64,000 nt of DNA from Bacteroidota bacterium (lineage in GTDB: Bacteria; Bacteroidota; Bacteroidia; Flavobacteriales_E; Vicingaceae): NCBI GenBank assembly GCA_013112545.1, contig JABFGJ010000006.1, positions 124,001-188,000 on the forward strand, in the 5' to 3' direction. The position numbers were made by a program, and so were the translations under genes. Below, piece by piece: positions 1-10,554 of this stretch. Numbering within the stretch: the first letter of the stretch is position 1; the number at the start of each line of letters is the position of its first letter. Below the pieces are notes generated by a model. The model had not been told where the DNA came from, ran no database searches, and was given only the letters and a program-made list of their open reading frames with translations.

Positions 1-419
1 TAGAAATTAAAGTGCATGATTTAGTTTCCGACTTTCCAGCCACAGACTTTGACGTTTTCGTAGGGGGGCCTGTTGAATCCAAAAGCTTGTTTTACATCCA
101 TAACAAACCAGATTTATTACCAGGATGTCAAAAAATTACTGAAGAACTATACTGGAATGGAGATTTTGAAATTTTAAAAGCTGCAATTCGATTTAAGCAT
201 ATTAAAAAGAATGACATTAAATTCTTTTTAGGATATTCTGGCTGGGGAAAAGAGCAATTAATCAATGAATTAAAAGCAGACTCTTGGTTTATATCTAAAA
301 TAAGCACAAATCAAGTGTTCGATATAGACTATGGTAACCTGTGGTACAAAATCATGAGCGCATCAAAAAGGGAAATCGCCATAATGGCCAATTTCCCTGA
401 AGATCCTAGTTTAAACTGA
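1..419 (+). CDS. YqgE/AlgH family protein (UPF0301), 5'-truncated by window edge
   Basis: The reading frame is open from the first base (first whole codon at 3), so the gene begins upstream of the window; the in-frame GTG at 12 need not be the start. The visible 138 or so residues carry the family signatures: VFVGGPV followed by LFYIHN near the front, then a FFLGYSGWGKEQL stretch and a tryptophan-rich SWFI segment. The YqgE/AlgH family is usually about 185 residues, so roughly a quarter is missing. The biochemical role of the family is not firmly established; Pseudomonas AlgH was linked to alginate regulation. The gene ends at a TGA only one base before the convergent stop of the giant gene on the other strand, and no terminator hairpin separates them. 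Family assignment is fairly sure; function is not. Confidence 0.8.
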   Translation, partial: EIKVHDLVSDFPATDFDVFVGGPVESKSLFYIHNKPDLLPGCQKITEELYWNGDFEILKAAIRFKHIKKNDIKFFLGYSGWGKEQLINELKADSWFISKISTNQVFDIDYGNLWYKIMSASKREIAIMANFPEDPSLN

Positions 420-420
420 T

Positions 421-3400
421 TTATTGAACGATAATCTTCTCATTAATCAATGTATTCCCTTTGTTTATTCTTAAGAAATAAACGCCTGGACTTAGATGTT
501 TCCCTTTTAAAAGATTGAATCTTATGTTACGTTGACTCAAGTCGAAACCTAATTCATTTCTAAGAACTAAACTTCCTTTTTCGTTAAACAATTCAGCGTA
601 AACACGACTATCATCAATGTTCTCTATACGAACCCATAGAACTTTTCCATTACAAGGGTTAGGATAAACTGCACGTTTAGCATCATGCCCATCAAACAAT
701 ACGGATACAACTTCAGAGTAAGAATATTCACCATTGTAATCAACCTGTTTTAAACGATAATAATTATAGCCAGTAATTGGTTTTTTATCAAAAGTGCGGT
801 AACGTATTTGCTTCCTCGATGTTCCTGCACCATCAACCTGTGCTATTGCTTCAAATTCATTCTCAACATTAAGTTTCTCAACTACAAAATAATGATTGTT
901 AATTTCTGTTTCAGTTATCCAATCTAGTTGAACTAGGTTTTCATGCTTTATACCATTGAAAGAAAGCAATTCTATAGGTAGGCTAACTTCATTATCAATA
1001 TCTCTAAAGTCGTATTCTCCATCTCCATCTTCATCAGGAGTATTAGAAGGCACTCCAAAATTATCAGTATCATATAGATTAATTAAGCCATCTCCGTCGG
1101 TATCATAATAATCATCACTATCGGGGTCTAAAAAATTAGGAACATTATCGCTATCATCATCTTCCAACCAATCTGGTATTCCATCAGTATCAGTGTCTGT
1201 AGTATTATCATAATGTAGCACATTTCCGCCAGCAGTTATATAATCCGTTGCTCGATCTTTCAAATCATCTAAGGCATCACCAGATTCATTATCATCAAAA
1301 CCCTCTGTCCAATCCCAATAGCTGTCTCCGTCTGAATCTCGATCTAAATAATCGGGTTCACCAAATCCTTCATTATTACTTAAAGTAATTGCGGTTCCCC
1401 CATCATCACTGTCATATTCATCATCCCAGCCATCACCATCAGTATCTGAACTTTGAGGCGATCTAAACCCTGCTGTAGTTTGGCCTTCTACATTATCTGT
1501 AATTCCGTCATTATCCGAATCTAAATCTAAATAGTTTTGTATTCCATCACCATCAAAATCTTTAATGGGCAAAGGAGTACCGCCATTGTCATTATCAAAA
1601 GTATTAGCTAAGCCATCTCCATCGGTATCTGAGGGGTCATCTACTTGTCCGTCATTATCACTATCAACTCCTCCTGCTTCAATTATATCTGCTATTCCAT
1701 CATCATCTGCATCTAAATCGATTCTATTTTCTAAACCATCACCATCTTGATCTTCATCAGCTAATGCAGTACCTCCATTATCAGAATCAAAATCATCAGC
1801 CCAACCGTCGCCATCTGTATCTGTTGGGTCATCTACTCTTCCGTCGCTATCTGTATCAAAACTTGAACCTCCAGCTTCTTGAATATCAGGAATACCATCA
1901 TTATCAGAGTCTAAATCATGCGAATCTGGGATTCCATCGCCATCTGTATCGGTACATAAAATAACTCCAACTGCGTCTATTTGAAAATCAGTTGAACTTG
2001 GAGGGTCATCTTTGCTTAACCTTAAATACCTGAAAGAGTTTTCAGAAACCATAGTGGTCATTATTCCGTCAGTACTATTTGTCTCTGGTAAATTTGAGTG
2101 TGTATTGTAAGTAGAGTTATTGGTAGATTCTTCTACAAGAATCGAAGCTGTTCCTGACTGACCAGTTCTTTCTCTCCAATAGATGCGATAACTTGTACCT
2201 GCAGCCCTAATGCTACCAAAGTCAATCACCATAATATCGTTATTCTCATGCCATTCTGCATAAACCTCATCTGGGGCTCCAGTAACTTCAGTATTAGAAC
2301 CAACGCCAGATTGAGAGGTAATTGTAGAAGCATAAGTAATGTATGGATCTACGGCACAGCCCTCATCAGTATCCAATACCCCATCATTATCATCATCAAT
2401 ATCATCAGAATCAACTATGCCATCATCATCAGAATCAGGCTCACATGTAGGCACTAAAACTCCAATTGCATCAATTTCAAAATCTGTAGAACTTGCACCA
2501 TTTTCTAATCTAAATCTCAAATATCTAAAATCAAATTGAGCTGTTAACGTGTCATTAAAAAGCGTTGTAGAATTCGTTGTTGGGTTCGATTGACGACCAC
2601 TAAACGTAATATTATCCTCAGATTCTGCTACTACAATTTGAGCTGTACCCGATTGCCCACTTCGCTCTCTCCATGTAATGACATACTTATATCCTGCTGG
2701 ATAAACTTGCTCAAAGTCCATGACATACTCATCATTATTGTTGTCAAATCGAGCAACACTCCCATCTGGTGTTGACAAAATATTGCCCTCATTTGTGATA
2801 CTATTTGAAGATTGGAATGCTCCTGTATAATCATTGGTATATCCAGTTCTTAAAAATCCCAAACCACATTCATCTCCATCAAATTCCAAGTAATCGGGCG
2901 TCCCGCTTCCATCAGCATCTGGGATTTCTGCTAAAGTTGGGATTCCATCATTATCATCATCGGTATCTCTAAAATCATCTTCCCCATCTAAATCAAAGTC
3001 TTGATGGGCAACATTTGATTGGCAAATGGTAAATGTAGCTGTTGTTTCAATAACAAGCCTTGGGTCGATTTCTGCAGTTCTTCTATTACCTGATGGGCCA
3101 GTTATAATAAACGACATATTATTCCCATTAACCCAGCCACCTTGATTTACAATCTCTTGCACTATAGCAGTAAGGTCAGGTGTTTGTTGAGGAGCACCAG
3201 ATTCTCCAACTGAATTCCAATTAGAAGGACTCCAAGAAACTGGAGTAGCTGTAGTAGTAGTCCTAGAAGAAACATCATAAGCTGTGGTAGTATAAAGGCT
3301 TGCCGATGAAGCGAGTTCCCCTTCAATGGTTAGAGTTATAGCTCCTGTTTGAACTTCATCAGCCTCAAACTGGATGTAAGCGGAAGTAATGGTTTGCCCT

Positions 3401-6117
3401 TGATCTATTAATACACCTGAAAATAACACTCCAACAGTTTGGTTTGTTCCACCATCATTAGGCAATTCTATATCAGAGCTACCTAAATCCATACTCCCAT
3501 CAGAATTATCTTCTTCGCCATAATCTGCAGCAATATAATTTAAGGTTGGTGTTTCGTCAAATTCTGTATTTATAATTAATACCGGATCTGTTTCTGCAAC
3601 TCTTGTGTTTCCTGTTGGACCACTAAATATAATTACCAAATCATTTCCATTAGACCATCCCCCTTGTCCAACTATTTCCTCGATAATTGGTCCAATGTTA
3701 ACAGTTCTTTGCTTAATGCCAGATTCATGAACAATAGCCCAATCATCTGGTGACCATGTTGCACTAGCTACGGTAGTTGAACGATCACTAACATCATCAT
3801 CAGATGATGAAAAAGTACTAGCATTTGTGCTTAACTCACCCTCAATTGTAATTGTAATAGGGCCACTAGAAGCCTCATCAACTTCAAACTGAATATACGC
3901 TGAAGAAATTGAAGTACCTTGATCGACGTTGACATTGGCAAAATGTAGTCCTACTAATTGATTATCACCACCATCATCTACTAATTCTAAATCACTACTA
4001 CCAGTATTCACGCTTCCGCTTGATGCGTCTTCTTCTGCATAGTCTGAGCTGTTAACGAAAATCGTTGTCTCTCCACAAAGATCATCTAGAGCATCATCAA
4101 GTCCATTGTCATCATTATCAACCCCTGACAATACAACATCAACAACACCATCTGCATTTGCATCATTTCCTTCAATTAAGTCACTAACTCCATCGTTATC
4201 CGAATCACTATCCATGTAATCTGGTATATCATCAGAATCTCTATCATATGGTATAATCGGACTTGATAAATTAGAAATATCCCAGAAATCTATAATTCCA
4301 TCCCCATCAGTATCACGAATAACAGATGGAAAATCATAATCAGCTGTACTGTAACCTTCTCGAGTATCATCAATACCATCAGAATCTGAATCAATGTCTA
4401 TGTAATTTGGTAGGTTGGTTAAACCGTTAGAATCTTCAAACGTTTTATCCGTATTTGGAATTAATAATGGAGTTGATTCTATGCGATCATCCAAGCCATT
4501 AGAATTAGCATCTATAAGTCCATCAACTTGACCATCGCTATCCGAGTCTTCTCCACCGGCTTCAATAATATCCAGAATACCGTCATTATCAGAGTCTAAA
4601 TCCAAATAATCTGGATTTCCATCATTGTCCGAATCGGGGTTGGGTGAAACCATTACACCAGTACCGGCACCAGTTTCTCTTGAGTCAACAATACCGTTGC
4701 CATCAGAATCTGTTCCCGCAATATTTCCTTCAGTTGAATTATAACCGCTTGGCTCAGCCCCTTGATTCGCTTCAATTGCATCAGGAATTCCATCATCATC
4801 AGAATCTCTATCTCTGTAGTTTGGAATACCGTCACTATCAAAATCTTCTATTCCCTCGACGCTATCTAGGATTCCATCATTATCAGAATCTAAATCGCAG
4901 CTATCGAGAATAGCATCTAGATCAGAGTTAAGAGCACCTTCATAAAAGTTAGGTAAGCCATCTCCATCACAATCAGGGCCAGTACCAATTCCAAAATTAT
5001 TATTGGCATCAACTTCGGCGAAATTTACATTGTCTGTAAAAGTGGCTGTTTCAATGTTATCGGTTGTTAATGCAGAGCTAGCAGGATAAGAGCTAAATTG
5101 AGTCGTAACAAGTAAATTGGCAGTAGAAGCATAATAAAACACATATTCTCCATTTACATCGGAAACAGCAGTTTGGATTCTTGAATCTCCTGGATCAAGC
5201 AAACCATCTGCATTGTTATCGATGTATAAATAAACAGTTACTCCTTGAATTCCTGATTCTCCTCCATCTAAAACACCATCTAAATCATTGTCATTATAAA
5301 TAGTACCGGAAACTGTATTAGCATCTGCAACTAAACTAGCAAAACACTCAACGTCACCACCCGAAAGTGAAAATTGATTGGTCATTGCACCTGTGCTAAT
5401 GTTAATAACACTAAATCGGTCATCGTCACCTTCAGAACCATATAAAACACCATCATTATGAAATGCCAAACCTTCTACATCGTCTTCATCTAAAGTAGTT
5501 GTAACAGAATATGTTGCATTAAATTTATTAATCTCAATCAAATTATCACCAGTACCTCCATCATTGTTGGAGGCGTACATTCTACCAGTAACAGGTGAAA
5601 TGGCCAAGTCATCAACATCTACATTAATCCCAGGCCCTGTAATTACAACATAATCGATACCAGGTCCAAAGGCACTTTTTACATATTGACCTGTGGTTAC
5701 ATCAATTTGAAATAATAAGTCATTTCCTGAATTACGCTGAGTTGCCCATAATTTAAACGTTTGACCGTCGAGCATCATTCCATCAACATTATCTAAATCT
5801 TGAAGCCCTAATGCTCCGTTTCCTGGACCAGCAGCATCAACAGTACCAATATAAGTAAAAGCCCCTGTACTTAAATTTAAGGTTCCAAAATCATCTAAAT
5901 TTACTGCATATAAAACATTTGCCCCTGGTATTGGATAATAGGCAATTGCCTCAATATCAGAAACTCCTGTAGCGCCAATTTCAGTACTTACTCCAGTATT
6001 TTTATTGACAGAATACAGTTTATTGTCAGAATCTGCTACATAATAGAAAATATTAACATTTCCTGCAAAGGTTCCTATACTTAAAAAAAGAGATAAGAAG
6101 GTGATAAATATTTTCAT
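421..6117 (-). CDS. Giant T9SS-secreted TSP3-repeat protein A (about 1,898 aa)
   Basis: Secreted modular protein. The start is taken as the ATG at 6117, because the upstream TTG at 6126 only adds MKY before the signal peptide (MKIFITFLSLFLSIGTFAG). Residues 22-265 form a propeller-like domain also found in giant C. Residues 272-380 are an SdrD-B/Cna-B-like domain. From about 385 come acidic thrombospondin type-3-like repeats (DSDNDGI type). Two similar CBM/DNRLRE-like modules sit at about 682-855 and 856-1030, and two discoidin-like modules (RERxGQSGTA, FRYLR) at about 1085-1228 and 1255-1391. More repeats follow. A fibronectin-like segment (NYYRLKQVDYNGEYSYSE) precedes a T9SS type A sorting domain (YPNPCNG, GVYFLRI). 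Known family behaviour predicts calcium-dependent stiffening and export through the T9SS to the surface. Ligand is unknown; adhesion or matrix function is inference. Confidence 0.85.
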   Translation of the reverse strand: MKIFITFLSLFLSIGTFAGNVNIFYYVADSDNKLYSVNKNTGVSTEIGATGVSDIEAIAYYPIPGANVLYAVNLDDFGTLNLSTGAFTYIGTVDAAGPGNGALGLQDLDNVDGMMLDGQTFKLWATQRNSGNDLLFQIDVTTGQYVKSAFGPGIDYVVITGPGINVDVDDLAISPVTGRMYASNNDGGTGDNLIEINKFNATYSVTTTLDEDDVEGLAFHNDGVLYGSEGDDDRFSVINISTGAMTNQFSLSGGDVECFASLVADANTVSGTIYNDNDLDGVLDGGESGIQGVTVYLYIDNNADGLLDPGDSRIQTAVSDVNGEYVFYYASTANLLVTTQFSSYPASSALTTDNIETATFTDNVNFAEVDANNNFGIGTGPDCDGDGLPNFYEGALNSDLDAILDSCDLDSDNDGILDSVEGIEDFDSDGIPNYRDRDSDDDGIPDAIEANQGAEPSGYNSTEGNIAGTDSDGNGIVDSRETGAGTGVMVSPNPDSDNDGNPDYLDLDSDNDGILDIIEAGGEDSDSDGQVDGLIDANSNGLDDRIESTPLLIPNTDKTFEDSNGLTNLPNYIDIDSDSDGIDDTREGYSTADYDFPSVIRDTDGDGIIDFWDISNLSSPIIPYDRDSDDIPDYMDSDSDNDGVSDLIEGNDANADGVVDVVLSGVDNDDNGLDDALDDLCGETTIFVNSSDYAEEDASSGSVNTGSSDLELVDDGGDNQLVGLHFANVNVDQGTSISSAYIQFEVDEASSGPITITIEGELSTNASTFSSSDDDVSDRSTTVASATWSPDDWAIVHESGIKQRTVNIGPIIEEIVGQGGWSNGNDLVIIFSGPTGNTRVAETDPVLIINTEFDETPTLNYIAADYGEEDNSDGSMDLGSSDIELPNDGGTNQTVGVLFSGVLIDQGQTITSAYIQFEADEVQTGAITLTIEGELASSASLYTTTAYDVSSRTTTTATPVSWSPSNWNSVGESGAPQQTPDLTAIVQEIVNQGGWVNGNNMSFIITGPSGNRRTAEIDPRLVIETTATFTICQSNVAHQDFDLDGEDDFRDTDDDNDGIPTLAEIPDADGSGTPDYLEFDGDECGLGFLRTGYTNDYTGAFQSSNSITNEGNILSTPDGSVARFDNNNDEYVMDFEQVYPAGYKYVITWRERSGQSGTAQIVVAESEDNITFSGRQSNPTTNSTTLFNDTLTAQFDFRYLRFRLENGASSTDFEIDAIGVLVPTCEPDSDDDGIVDSDDIDDDNDGVLDTDEGCAVDPYITYASTITSQSGVGSNTEVTGAPDEVYAEWHENNDIMVIDFGSIRAAGTSYRIYWRERTGQSGTASILVEESTNNSTYNTHSNLPETNSTDGIMTTMVSENSFRYLRLSKDDPPSSTDFQIDAVGVILCTDTDGDGIPDSHDLDSDNDGIPDIQEAGGSSFDTDSDGRVDDPTDTDGDGWADDFDSDNGGTALADEDQDGDGLENRIDLDADDDGIADIIEAGGVDSDNDGQVDDPSDTDGDGLANTFDNDNGGTPLPIKDFDGDGIQNYLDLDSDNDGITDNVEGQTTAGFRSPQSSDTDGDGWDDEYDSDDGGTAITLSNNEGFGEPDYLDRDSDGDSYWDWTEGFDDNESGDALDDLKDRATDYITAGGNVLHYDNTTDTDTDGIPDWLEDDDSDNVPNFLDPDSDDYYDTDGDGLINLYDTDNFGVPSNTPDEDGDGEYDFRDIDNEVSLPIELLSFNGIKHENLVQLDWITETEINNHYFVVEKLNVENEFEAIAQVDGAGTSRKQIRYRTFDKKPITGYNYYRLKQVDYNGEYSYSEVVSVLFDGHDAKRAVYPNPCNGKVLWVRIENIDDSRVYAELFNEKGSLVLRNELGFDLSQRNIRFNLLKGKHLSPGVYFLRINKGNTLINEKIIVQ

Positions 6118-6290
6118 ATATTTCAATAGCCTATTTTGTTTAACTAATCATTTCGTTGAAAGAGTACAACATACGAAGTTAACATTTTAAACTATTAACT
6201 TAGCAAAAGGTTAGATAAATATTAAAAATATATAGATAAACTAGTTAAAAATTATTCGATTTTTAATTCAAATAAAAGCTAGAGTAGAAA

Positions 6291-6923
6291 TTATTGCAGT
6301 AGTTTATTAATTTCATCGAGCGTTTCTTTGTTATTAACCCCCAATCCTTCTTGCTGGTGAGCTAACTCTCCTTCTTGATTAAAAACGCTAATGATGTTTG
6401 AGTGAGAGAAATCCATGGGTGATATTTTTTTGTAATTAACAGCTAAAACCGCAGCAAATTCACGAGTATCTTCTTCTGTACCTCTCAAAAACATCCAATG
6501 CTCTTTTTCCATTTGATTTTCTATTGCAAATTCTTTTAAACGTTTTGGAGTATCTGTTTCGGGGTCTATGCTAACCAACACTAGTTTTATATGGCTTAAT
6601 TTGTCTTTTGGGATTTTAGATTCAATGTCGCGCATATCAGCCACTAATCGAGGGCATGCTGCTTTGCAAGTGGTATATATCATAACCATTACAACCACCT
6701 CTCCCCTTAAATCTTTTAGTTCTATTTGAACGCTGTCTTGATTTGTCCAAATTGAAGGCAATTGATAAATTGACATATCTGACAAACTTTCTTTTTCTGA
6801 AATACTATTTACTACTTCATTCTCTTCTGATGATTCACTGCTTTTATAACTGTCGCATGAAATTAAAAGTAAGCTAATAATTAGTAAAAACAGTCCGTAC
6901 TTAATTGGATTAAATTGAAACAT
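6291..6923 (-). CDS. SCO1/SenC family copper-chaperone lipoprotein
   Basis: Thioredoxin-fold protein of the SCO family, which delivers copper to or reduces cuproenzymes in the periplasm. The N-terminus is a lipoprotein signal (lipobox LLIS-C23). The copper/redox pair is visible as C86 and C90 in a TTCKAAC context, and the partner histidine is H174 in SHSN. The segment LVLVSIDPETDTP is typical of the family. At 210 aa it has normal length. It is the last gene of a four-gene minus-strand operon, 13 bp after the SUMF1-like gene. Next to a copper nitrite reductase, the simplest inference is copper loading of NirK rather than of cytochrome oxidase. The motif CxxxC is intact, so it is probably active. 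Confidence 0.88.
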   Translation of the reverse strand: MFQFNPIKYGLFLLIISLLLISCDSYKSSESSEENEVVNSISEKESLSDMSIYQLPSIWTNQDSVQIELKDLRGEVVVMVMIYTTCKAACPRLVADMRDIESKIPKDKLSHIKLVLVSIDPETDTPKRLKEFAIENQMEKEHWMFLRGTEEDTREFAAVLAVNYKKISPMDFSHSNIISVFNQEGELAHQQEGLGVNNKETLDEINKLLQ

Positions 6924-6936
6924 ATTGATATTTTAA

Positions 6937-7710
6937 TTAGTTGACATCAATGTCCTTAGCGCATCTAAACCCTAAGTTCTTAACTGAATAACTTGCTTTC
7001 ATACTTCCTCTAAAGGCATATCGCATAAAGGCAGCATAATTCATTAAATCAGAAGCTCCAACTGCAGCACTTCCACAAAACAGTTTACTATCTTTATCTA
7101 CATCTTGACGAGACTCACCTGAAATAAGAACCGAGTTAAAATCACTTGTCCATTCCCAAACTAATCCATGTAAATCGTATATGCCATAAAAATTTTTAAA
7201 GGTACTTCCTATTGGTTTGTTGAAGCTATTAGGCGTCTCATACCATTCTAAAATAAATTGATTGTATGATTCCATTTTACGAGCGTCTGCAGAGTTTTGG
7301 TCTGCCATTGCAGCAAACTCCCACTCATCAACTGTAGGAAGGCGTTTTCCCTTCGACTCGCAATAATTTTTGGCTGCAAACCAAGAAATATTTGTAACAG
7401 GAGCATTGGGTAGGAGATATTCAGCTAACTGAACATCTCCTTTCCAATCCTTTAAATAATTACCGTCTGCAAAAAGCTTAGGAACTTCACTCTTTCTCCA
7501 CTTTGGATTTTGAACAACAAATTCTAAAAAAGCTTCATTGCTGACTGGATAGGTATCCAATAAAAAAGCATCAATTTTTACTTGCAAAGAATCAACTCCA
7601 TATAAAGGAGTAAATACACCTCCTTTTACTTTTTGCATATCATCAAATTGTGCAAATAGGCCTGAGCTGATTGTAAGACACCATAAAAAAACAAATAGAT
7701 ACTTTTTCAT
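6937..7710 (-). CDS. SUMF1/formylglycine-generating-enzyme-like secreted protein
   Basis: The protein has a cleavable signal peptide (MKKYLFVFLWCLTISSGLFAQ) and the FGE-sulfatase/SUMF1 fold: VKGGVFTPLYG at the front, LDTYPVSNEAFLEF, NAPVTNISWFAAKNYCESKGKRLPT, EWEFAA, GLVWEWTSDF and a terminal GFRCAKD. At 257 aa it is a normal small member. Real formylglycine-generating enzymes bind copper through two cysteines; only a careful alignment would show whether these are kept, and many bacterial relatives are structural rather than catalytic. It lies 8 bp after nirK and 13 bp before the SCO-like gene, so its role is probably in maturation or function of the nitrite reductase. Substrate unknown. Confidence 0.85.
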   Translation of the reverse strand: MKKYLFVFLWCLTISSGLFAQFDDMQKVKGGVFTPLYGVDSLQVKIDAFLLDTYPVSNEAFLEFVVQNPKWRKSEVPKLFADGNYLKDWKGDVQLAEYLLPNAPVTNISWFAAKNYCESKGKRLPTVDEWEFAAMADQNSADARKMESYNQFILEWYETPNSFNKPIGSTFKNFYGIYDLHGLVWEWTSDFNSVLISGESRQDVDKDSKLFCGSAAVGASDLMNYAAFMRYAFRGSMKASYSVKNLGFRCAKDIDVN

Positions 7711-7718
7711 TTAGTTTA

Positions 7719-9182
7719 TTAATGTGCGCTTCTTCTTTTTGTAACCATCATTGGAGTAACGTCTGATTTATTATTACCCCAGCTGTCGTAAACATAAGTC
7801 AATACATTTGCAATTTCTTCATCAGTTAATGTTTGACTAGTCATTACAGAGTTGTATTTCACTCCATTTACAGTGATTTCTCCTGACAATCCATGCAATA
7901 CAATATCAATTGCTCTATCAACATCTGCATTTAAATAATCAGAATTTGCCAATGGAGGAAAAGCATTTGGAACTCCTTGACCTTCACCTTGGTGACAAGC
8001 AAAGCATGTCTGCATGTATATTTCTCTACCAAATTTTATTTTTTCTTCTCTAGATTTTGCAGCAACAACTTCCATTGGCTTACTATCACCTGGCATACTC
8101 TGAATACCACCACCTTCTGGTAAATAAATACCCTCTTCAATAGTTCCAGAATAGATTTGTTTATTTTCTTCCCCTTCAACATTTAGCATACCTAAAGCTC
8201 CTTTATTAAAAGCTCGGAAAATAGAATGATCAACCAATACTAATGTTCCGGGTACATCTACTTTAAATTCAACTATTGCTGCACCACCTGCAGGAATAAG
8301 TGTAGTTTGTACATTTTCATTTACCATTGAACCACCTTCAACATATACTGCATCGAATATTTCACCTATTACATGAAATGAAGAAACTAAGTTTGGTCCA
8401 CCGTTACCAACATATAAACGAACTGTTTCGCCAACTTTTGCAGTCAAAGCATTGTTTCCAGTTAATGCACTTACACTTCCATTGAATACTACATAATCAG
8501 CGTCTTCATCAACAGCTTTTTGCATATCAAAAGGTTGTAGCCCTCTTTCTCCATTTGCTCCTTTAGTATAAAAGTCACCTTGCATTACATAGTATTCACG
8601 ATCTACTTTTGGCAATCCGCCTTCTGGTTCAACCAAGATTAATCCGTACATACCATTTGCAATGTGCATACCAACAGGTGCAGTAGCACAATGATAAACA
8701 TACAAGCCTGGGTTTAATACTTTAAATGAAAATTTAGCTTTATGACCTGGTGCTACAAAAGAAGAAGATGCTCCACCACCTGGGCCAGTTACTGCATGTA
8801 AATCAATGTTATGTGGTAATTTATTGTTAGGATGATTTTCTAAATGAAATTCTACTTCATCTCCGACTCTAGTTCTTATAAAACTTCCTGGAACAGTTCC
8901 ACCAAAAGTCCAATAAACATATTCTACACCACCAGTCATCTCACCAACTTGTTCTAATACCTCCATATGAACTATTAGTTTTTTTGCAGGTCTTTTCCCT
9001 ACTGGTTTTGGAACATTGGGTGGAGATGTTAATTCGGCTTCCATTTCTCCATTTACTACTATTTCTGCTGCTGATTTAGCAATTACTTCCTCTTTCTGTT
9101 GATTGCAAGAATATAAAGTTGCCACAATACCTACAGTTAATGTTGCAATAAAAATATTTTTAAATCTATTAGTCCTCATCAT
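7719..9182 (-). CDS. nirK: Copper nitrite reductase fused to C-terminal cytochrome c
   Basis: Reduces nitrite to nitric oxide in the periplasm (denitrification). A lipobox (LYS-C26) suggests a lipoprotein. Two cupredoxin domains carry all expected ligands: type 1 copper H124, C165, H173, M178; type 2 copper H129, H164, H319; catalytic D127 and H270. The [15 protein letters not shown] and [13 protein letters not shown] motifs are diagnostic. Residues about 375-470 are a class I cytochrome c domain with haem site C393-F-A-C396-H397 and M447 as likely axial ligand. This fused form is longer (487 aa) than simple NirK (about 340-380) and can take electrons directly into the enzyme. It lies 46 bp downstream of a porin-like gene and 8 bp before the SUMF1-like gene. 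Assignment is very secure. Confidence 0.96.
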   Translation of the reverse strand: MMRTNRFKNIFIATLTVGIVATLYSCNQQKEEVIAKSAAEIVVNGEMEAELTSPPNVPKPVGKRPAKKLIVHMEVLEQVGEMTGGVEYVYWTFGGTVPGSFIRTRVGDEVEFHLENHPNNKLPHNIDLHAVTGPGGGASSSFVAPGHKAKFSFKVLNPGLYVYHCATAPVGMHIANGMYGLILVEPEGGLPKVDREYYVMQGDFYTKGANGERGLQPFDMQKAVDEDADYVVFNGSVSALTGNNALTAKVGETVRLYVGNGGPNLVSSFHVIGEIFDAVYVEGGSMVNENVQTTLIPAGGAAIVEFKVDVPGTLVLVDHSIFRAFNKGALGMLNVEGEENKQIYSGTIEEGIYLPEGGGIQSMPGDSKPMEVVAAKSREEKIKFGREIYMQTCFACHQGEGQGVPNAFPPLANSDYLNADVDRAIDIVLHGLSGEITVNGVKYNSVMTSQTLTDEEIANVLTYVYDSWGNNKSDVTPMMVTKRRSAH

Positions 9183-9228
9183 GTTGTTTTTAATTCTTAA
9201 TTGTTTTATGTTAATTATTGATTACTTT

Positions 9229-10503
9229 TTATTTTTTCTCACTTATAAATAGATTGGGTTTGAAGGCAACAATTAAATAAGCAAAATGGTTTAATTGATT
9301 ATTCTTTGAATTTTTAATCCACTCCATCCCTTCTTGTGCAAAAAGGTGAGAATACCCTATTTTAATGTTCAAATCTTTATCAAATTCATAGCTATATAAT
9401 ATATCTATTTCAGTTCCTAGAGCTTCAAAATCATTTCCTTTTAACTCTGCGGGTGCATTAAATTGATGAAGGTCAAAACTAACAATTGATTTATCATTTA
9501 TCTTCGTTTTGGTTTTAAAATATAAATCCAAAAGCCCCACGCTATTCATGTGATTTCCAACGTAGAAGTAATCCATGTAACCATTAAACTTGTGATTTGT
9601 TCCGTAAAGCGGACTAAAAGCAGTATTCTTTTTGTTTTTTACACCACCTTCATCGTTTCCACTTTGCAATTCTCCACCTAGTGTAAATTCAAGTTTTCCT
9701 GTCTTAGAATACACCCCCTCTAAACCTAAGAGATAGGCCGAAATTTGATTTTTATTTAGGTCATTTCCAAACTGGTAATAGATATTGGAATTTAATTTAA
9801 ATTTATTCTTTTTATACTTTATGTGTGAGCCTGCAGTTTGGCTATATCTTACTTCATTTTTAGAAAAATCTACATGATCAATATGCTGCAAACCATTATT
9901 TAAAAACAATAAACTTGCACTTATATTCTTCCATGTTTTATTCATCCATAATAATTGCATGTTCTTATAATTCCCCTGCTGAATATATGTTCTTCCAGTT
10001 AAAGAATCGGCATCTTGGTTCATGGCTGCTCCAAAGTCTAATTTAAAATCACCTTTAGAAAACTTCAACAATGCAAGTTCATGGCTTCTACCTTGTACTG
10101 CCCAATCAACATTTCCTAAAAAACGTTGGTCGTCATACACCAATTCTTGCCTTCCTAAGCGTAACAATAAATTTGGTTTAAATTTAATTTCTCCATAACC
10201 TTCATGTAGCACAAATCCATTCTTATCATTTACATTCAAGTGAGGAACATTCCCCCATACTCGAATGTTTTGGATACTTACAAATACCTTCATCTTATTT
10301 GTAGAATAAGATGAAATTAAGCGTGTTCTTTGTGACACAAATGAAGCGTAATCAGTTTGATCAGGAAAAAGTGTTTTGTACCCATTCCTAAATTCATATT
10401 GAGGCCTTATTTCAGCATCGAGTTGAAATTGCGCATGAAGTGAGTGAGTCGCAAACATTAGTATAAATAATGCCGCTGTACTTTTGAGAATAATAGTTTT
10501 CAT
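9229..10503 (-). CDS. Alginate-export-like outer-membrane beta-barrel porin
   Basis: 424-residue protein with a signal peptide (ending near SLHAQFQLDAEIRPQYEFR) and a C-terminal region rich in alternating beta strands. The start matches the alginate-export/OprE-type barrel family: RPQYEFRNGYK, SFVSQRTRL, FVSIQNIRVWG, LLLRLGRQELVYDDQRFLG and WAVQGRSHELALLKF. Members are outer-membrane channels; the substrate of this one is unknown and alginate is not implied. It is the first gene of the nir operon, followed after 46 bp by nirK. An inferred role is nitrite or small-anion passage across the outer membrane for NirK, but this is context only. A -7 box and a Crp/Fnr-like site lie just upstream. Confidence 0.8.
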   Translation of the reverse strand: MKTIILKSTAALFILMFATHSLHAQFQLDAEIRPQYEFRNGYKTLFPDQTDYASFVSQRTRLISSYSTNKMKVFVSIQNIRVWGNVPHLNVNDKNGFVLHEGYGEIKFKPNLLLRLGRQELVYDDQRFLGNVDWAVQGRSHELALLKFSKGDFKLDFGAAMNQDADSLTGRTYIQQGNYKNMQLLWMNKTWKNISASLLFLNNGLQHIDHVDFSKNEVRYSQTAGSHIKYKKNKFKLNSNIYYQFGNDLNKNQISAYLLGLEGVYSKTGKLEFTLGGELQSGNDEGGVKNKKNTAFSPLYGTNHKFNGYMDYFYVGNHMNSVGLLDLYFKTKTKINDKSIVSFDLHQFNAPAELKGNDFEALGTEIDILYSYEFDKDLNIKIGYSHLFAQEGMEWIKNSKNNQLNHFAYLIVAFKPNLFISEKK

Positions 10504-10523
10504 TGTATATCGTTTTTATTTTT

Positions 10524-10550
10524 CAAATTTAATTGGATGAACATATCCAA
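10524..10550 (-). promoter_or_regulatory. Candidate promoter of the nir operon
   Basis: On the minus strand a perfect Bacteroidota -7 box (TAAATTTG, 10524-10531) lies about 20 bp before the ATG at 10503. A TTG that could serve as the -33 element sits 16 bp upstream (10548-10550), slightly shorter than the usual spacing. It would drive porin-nirK-SUMF1-SCO. Confidence 0.55.
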
Positions 10551-10554
10551 AAAA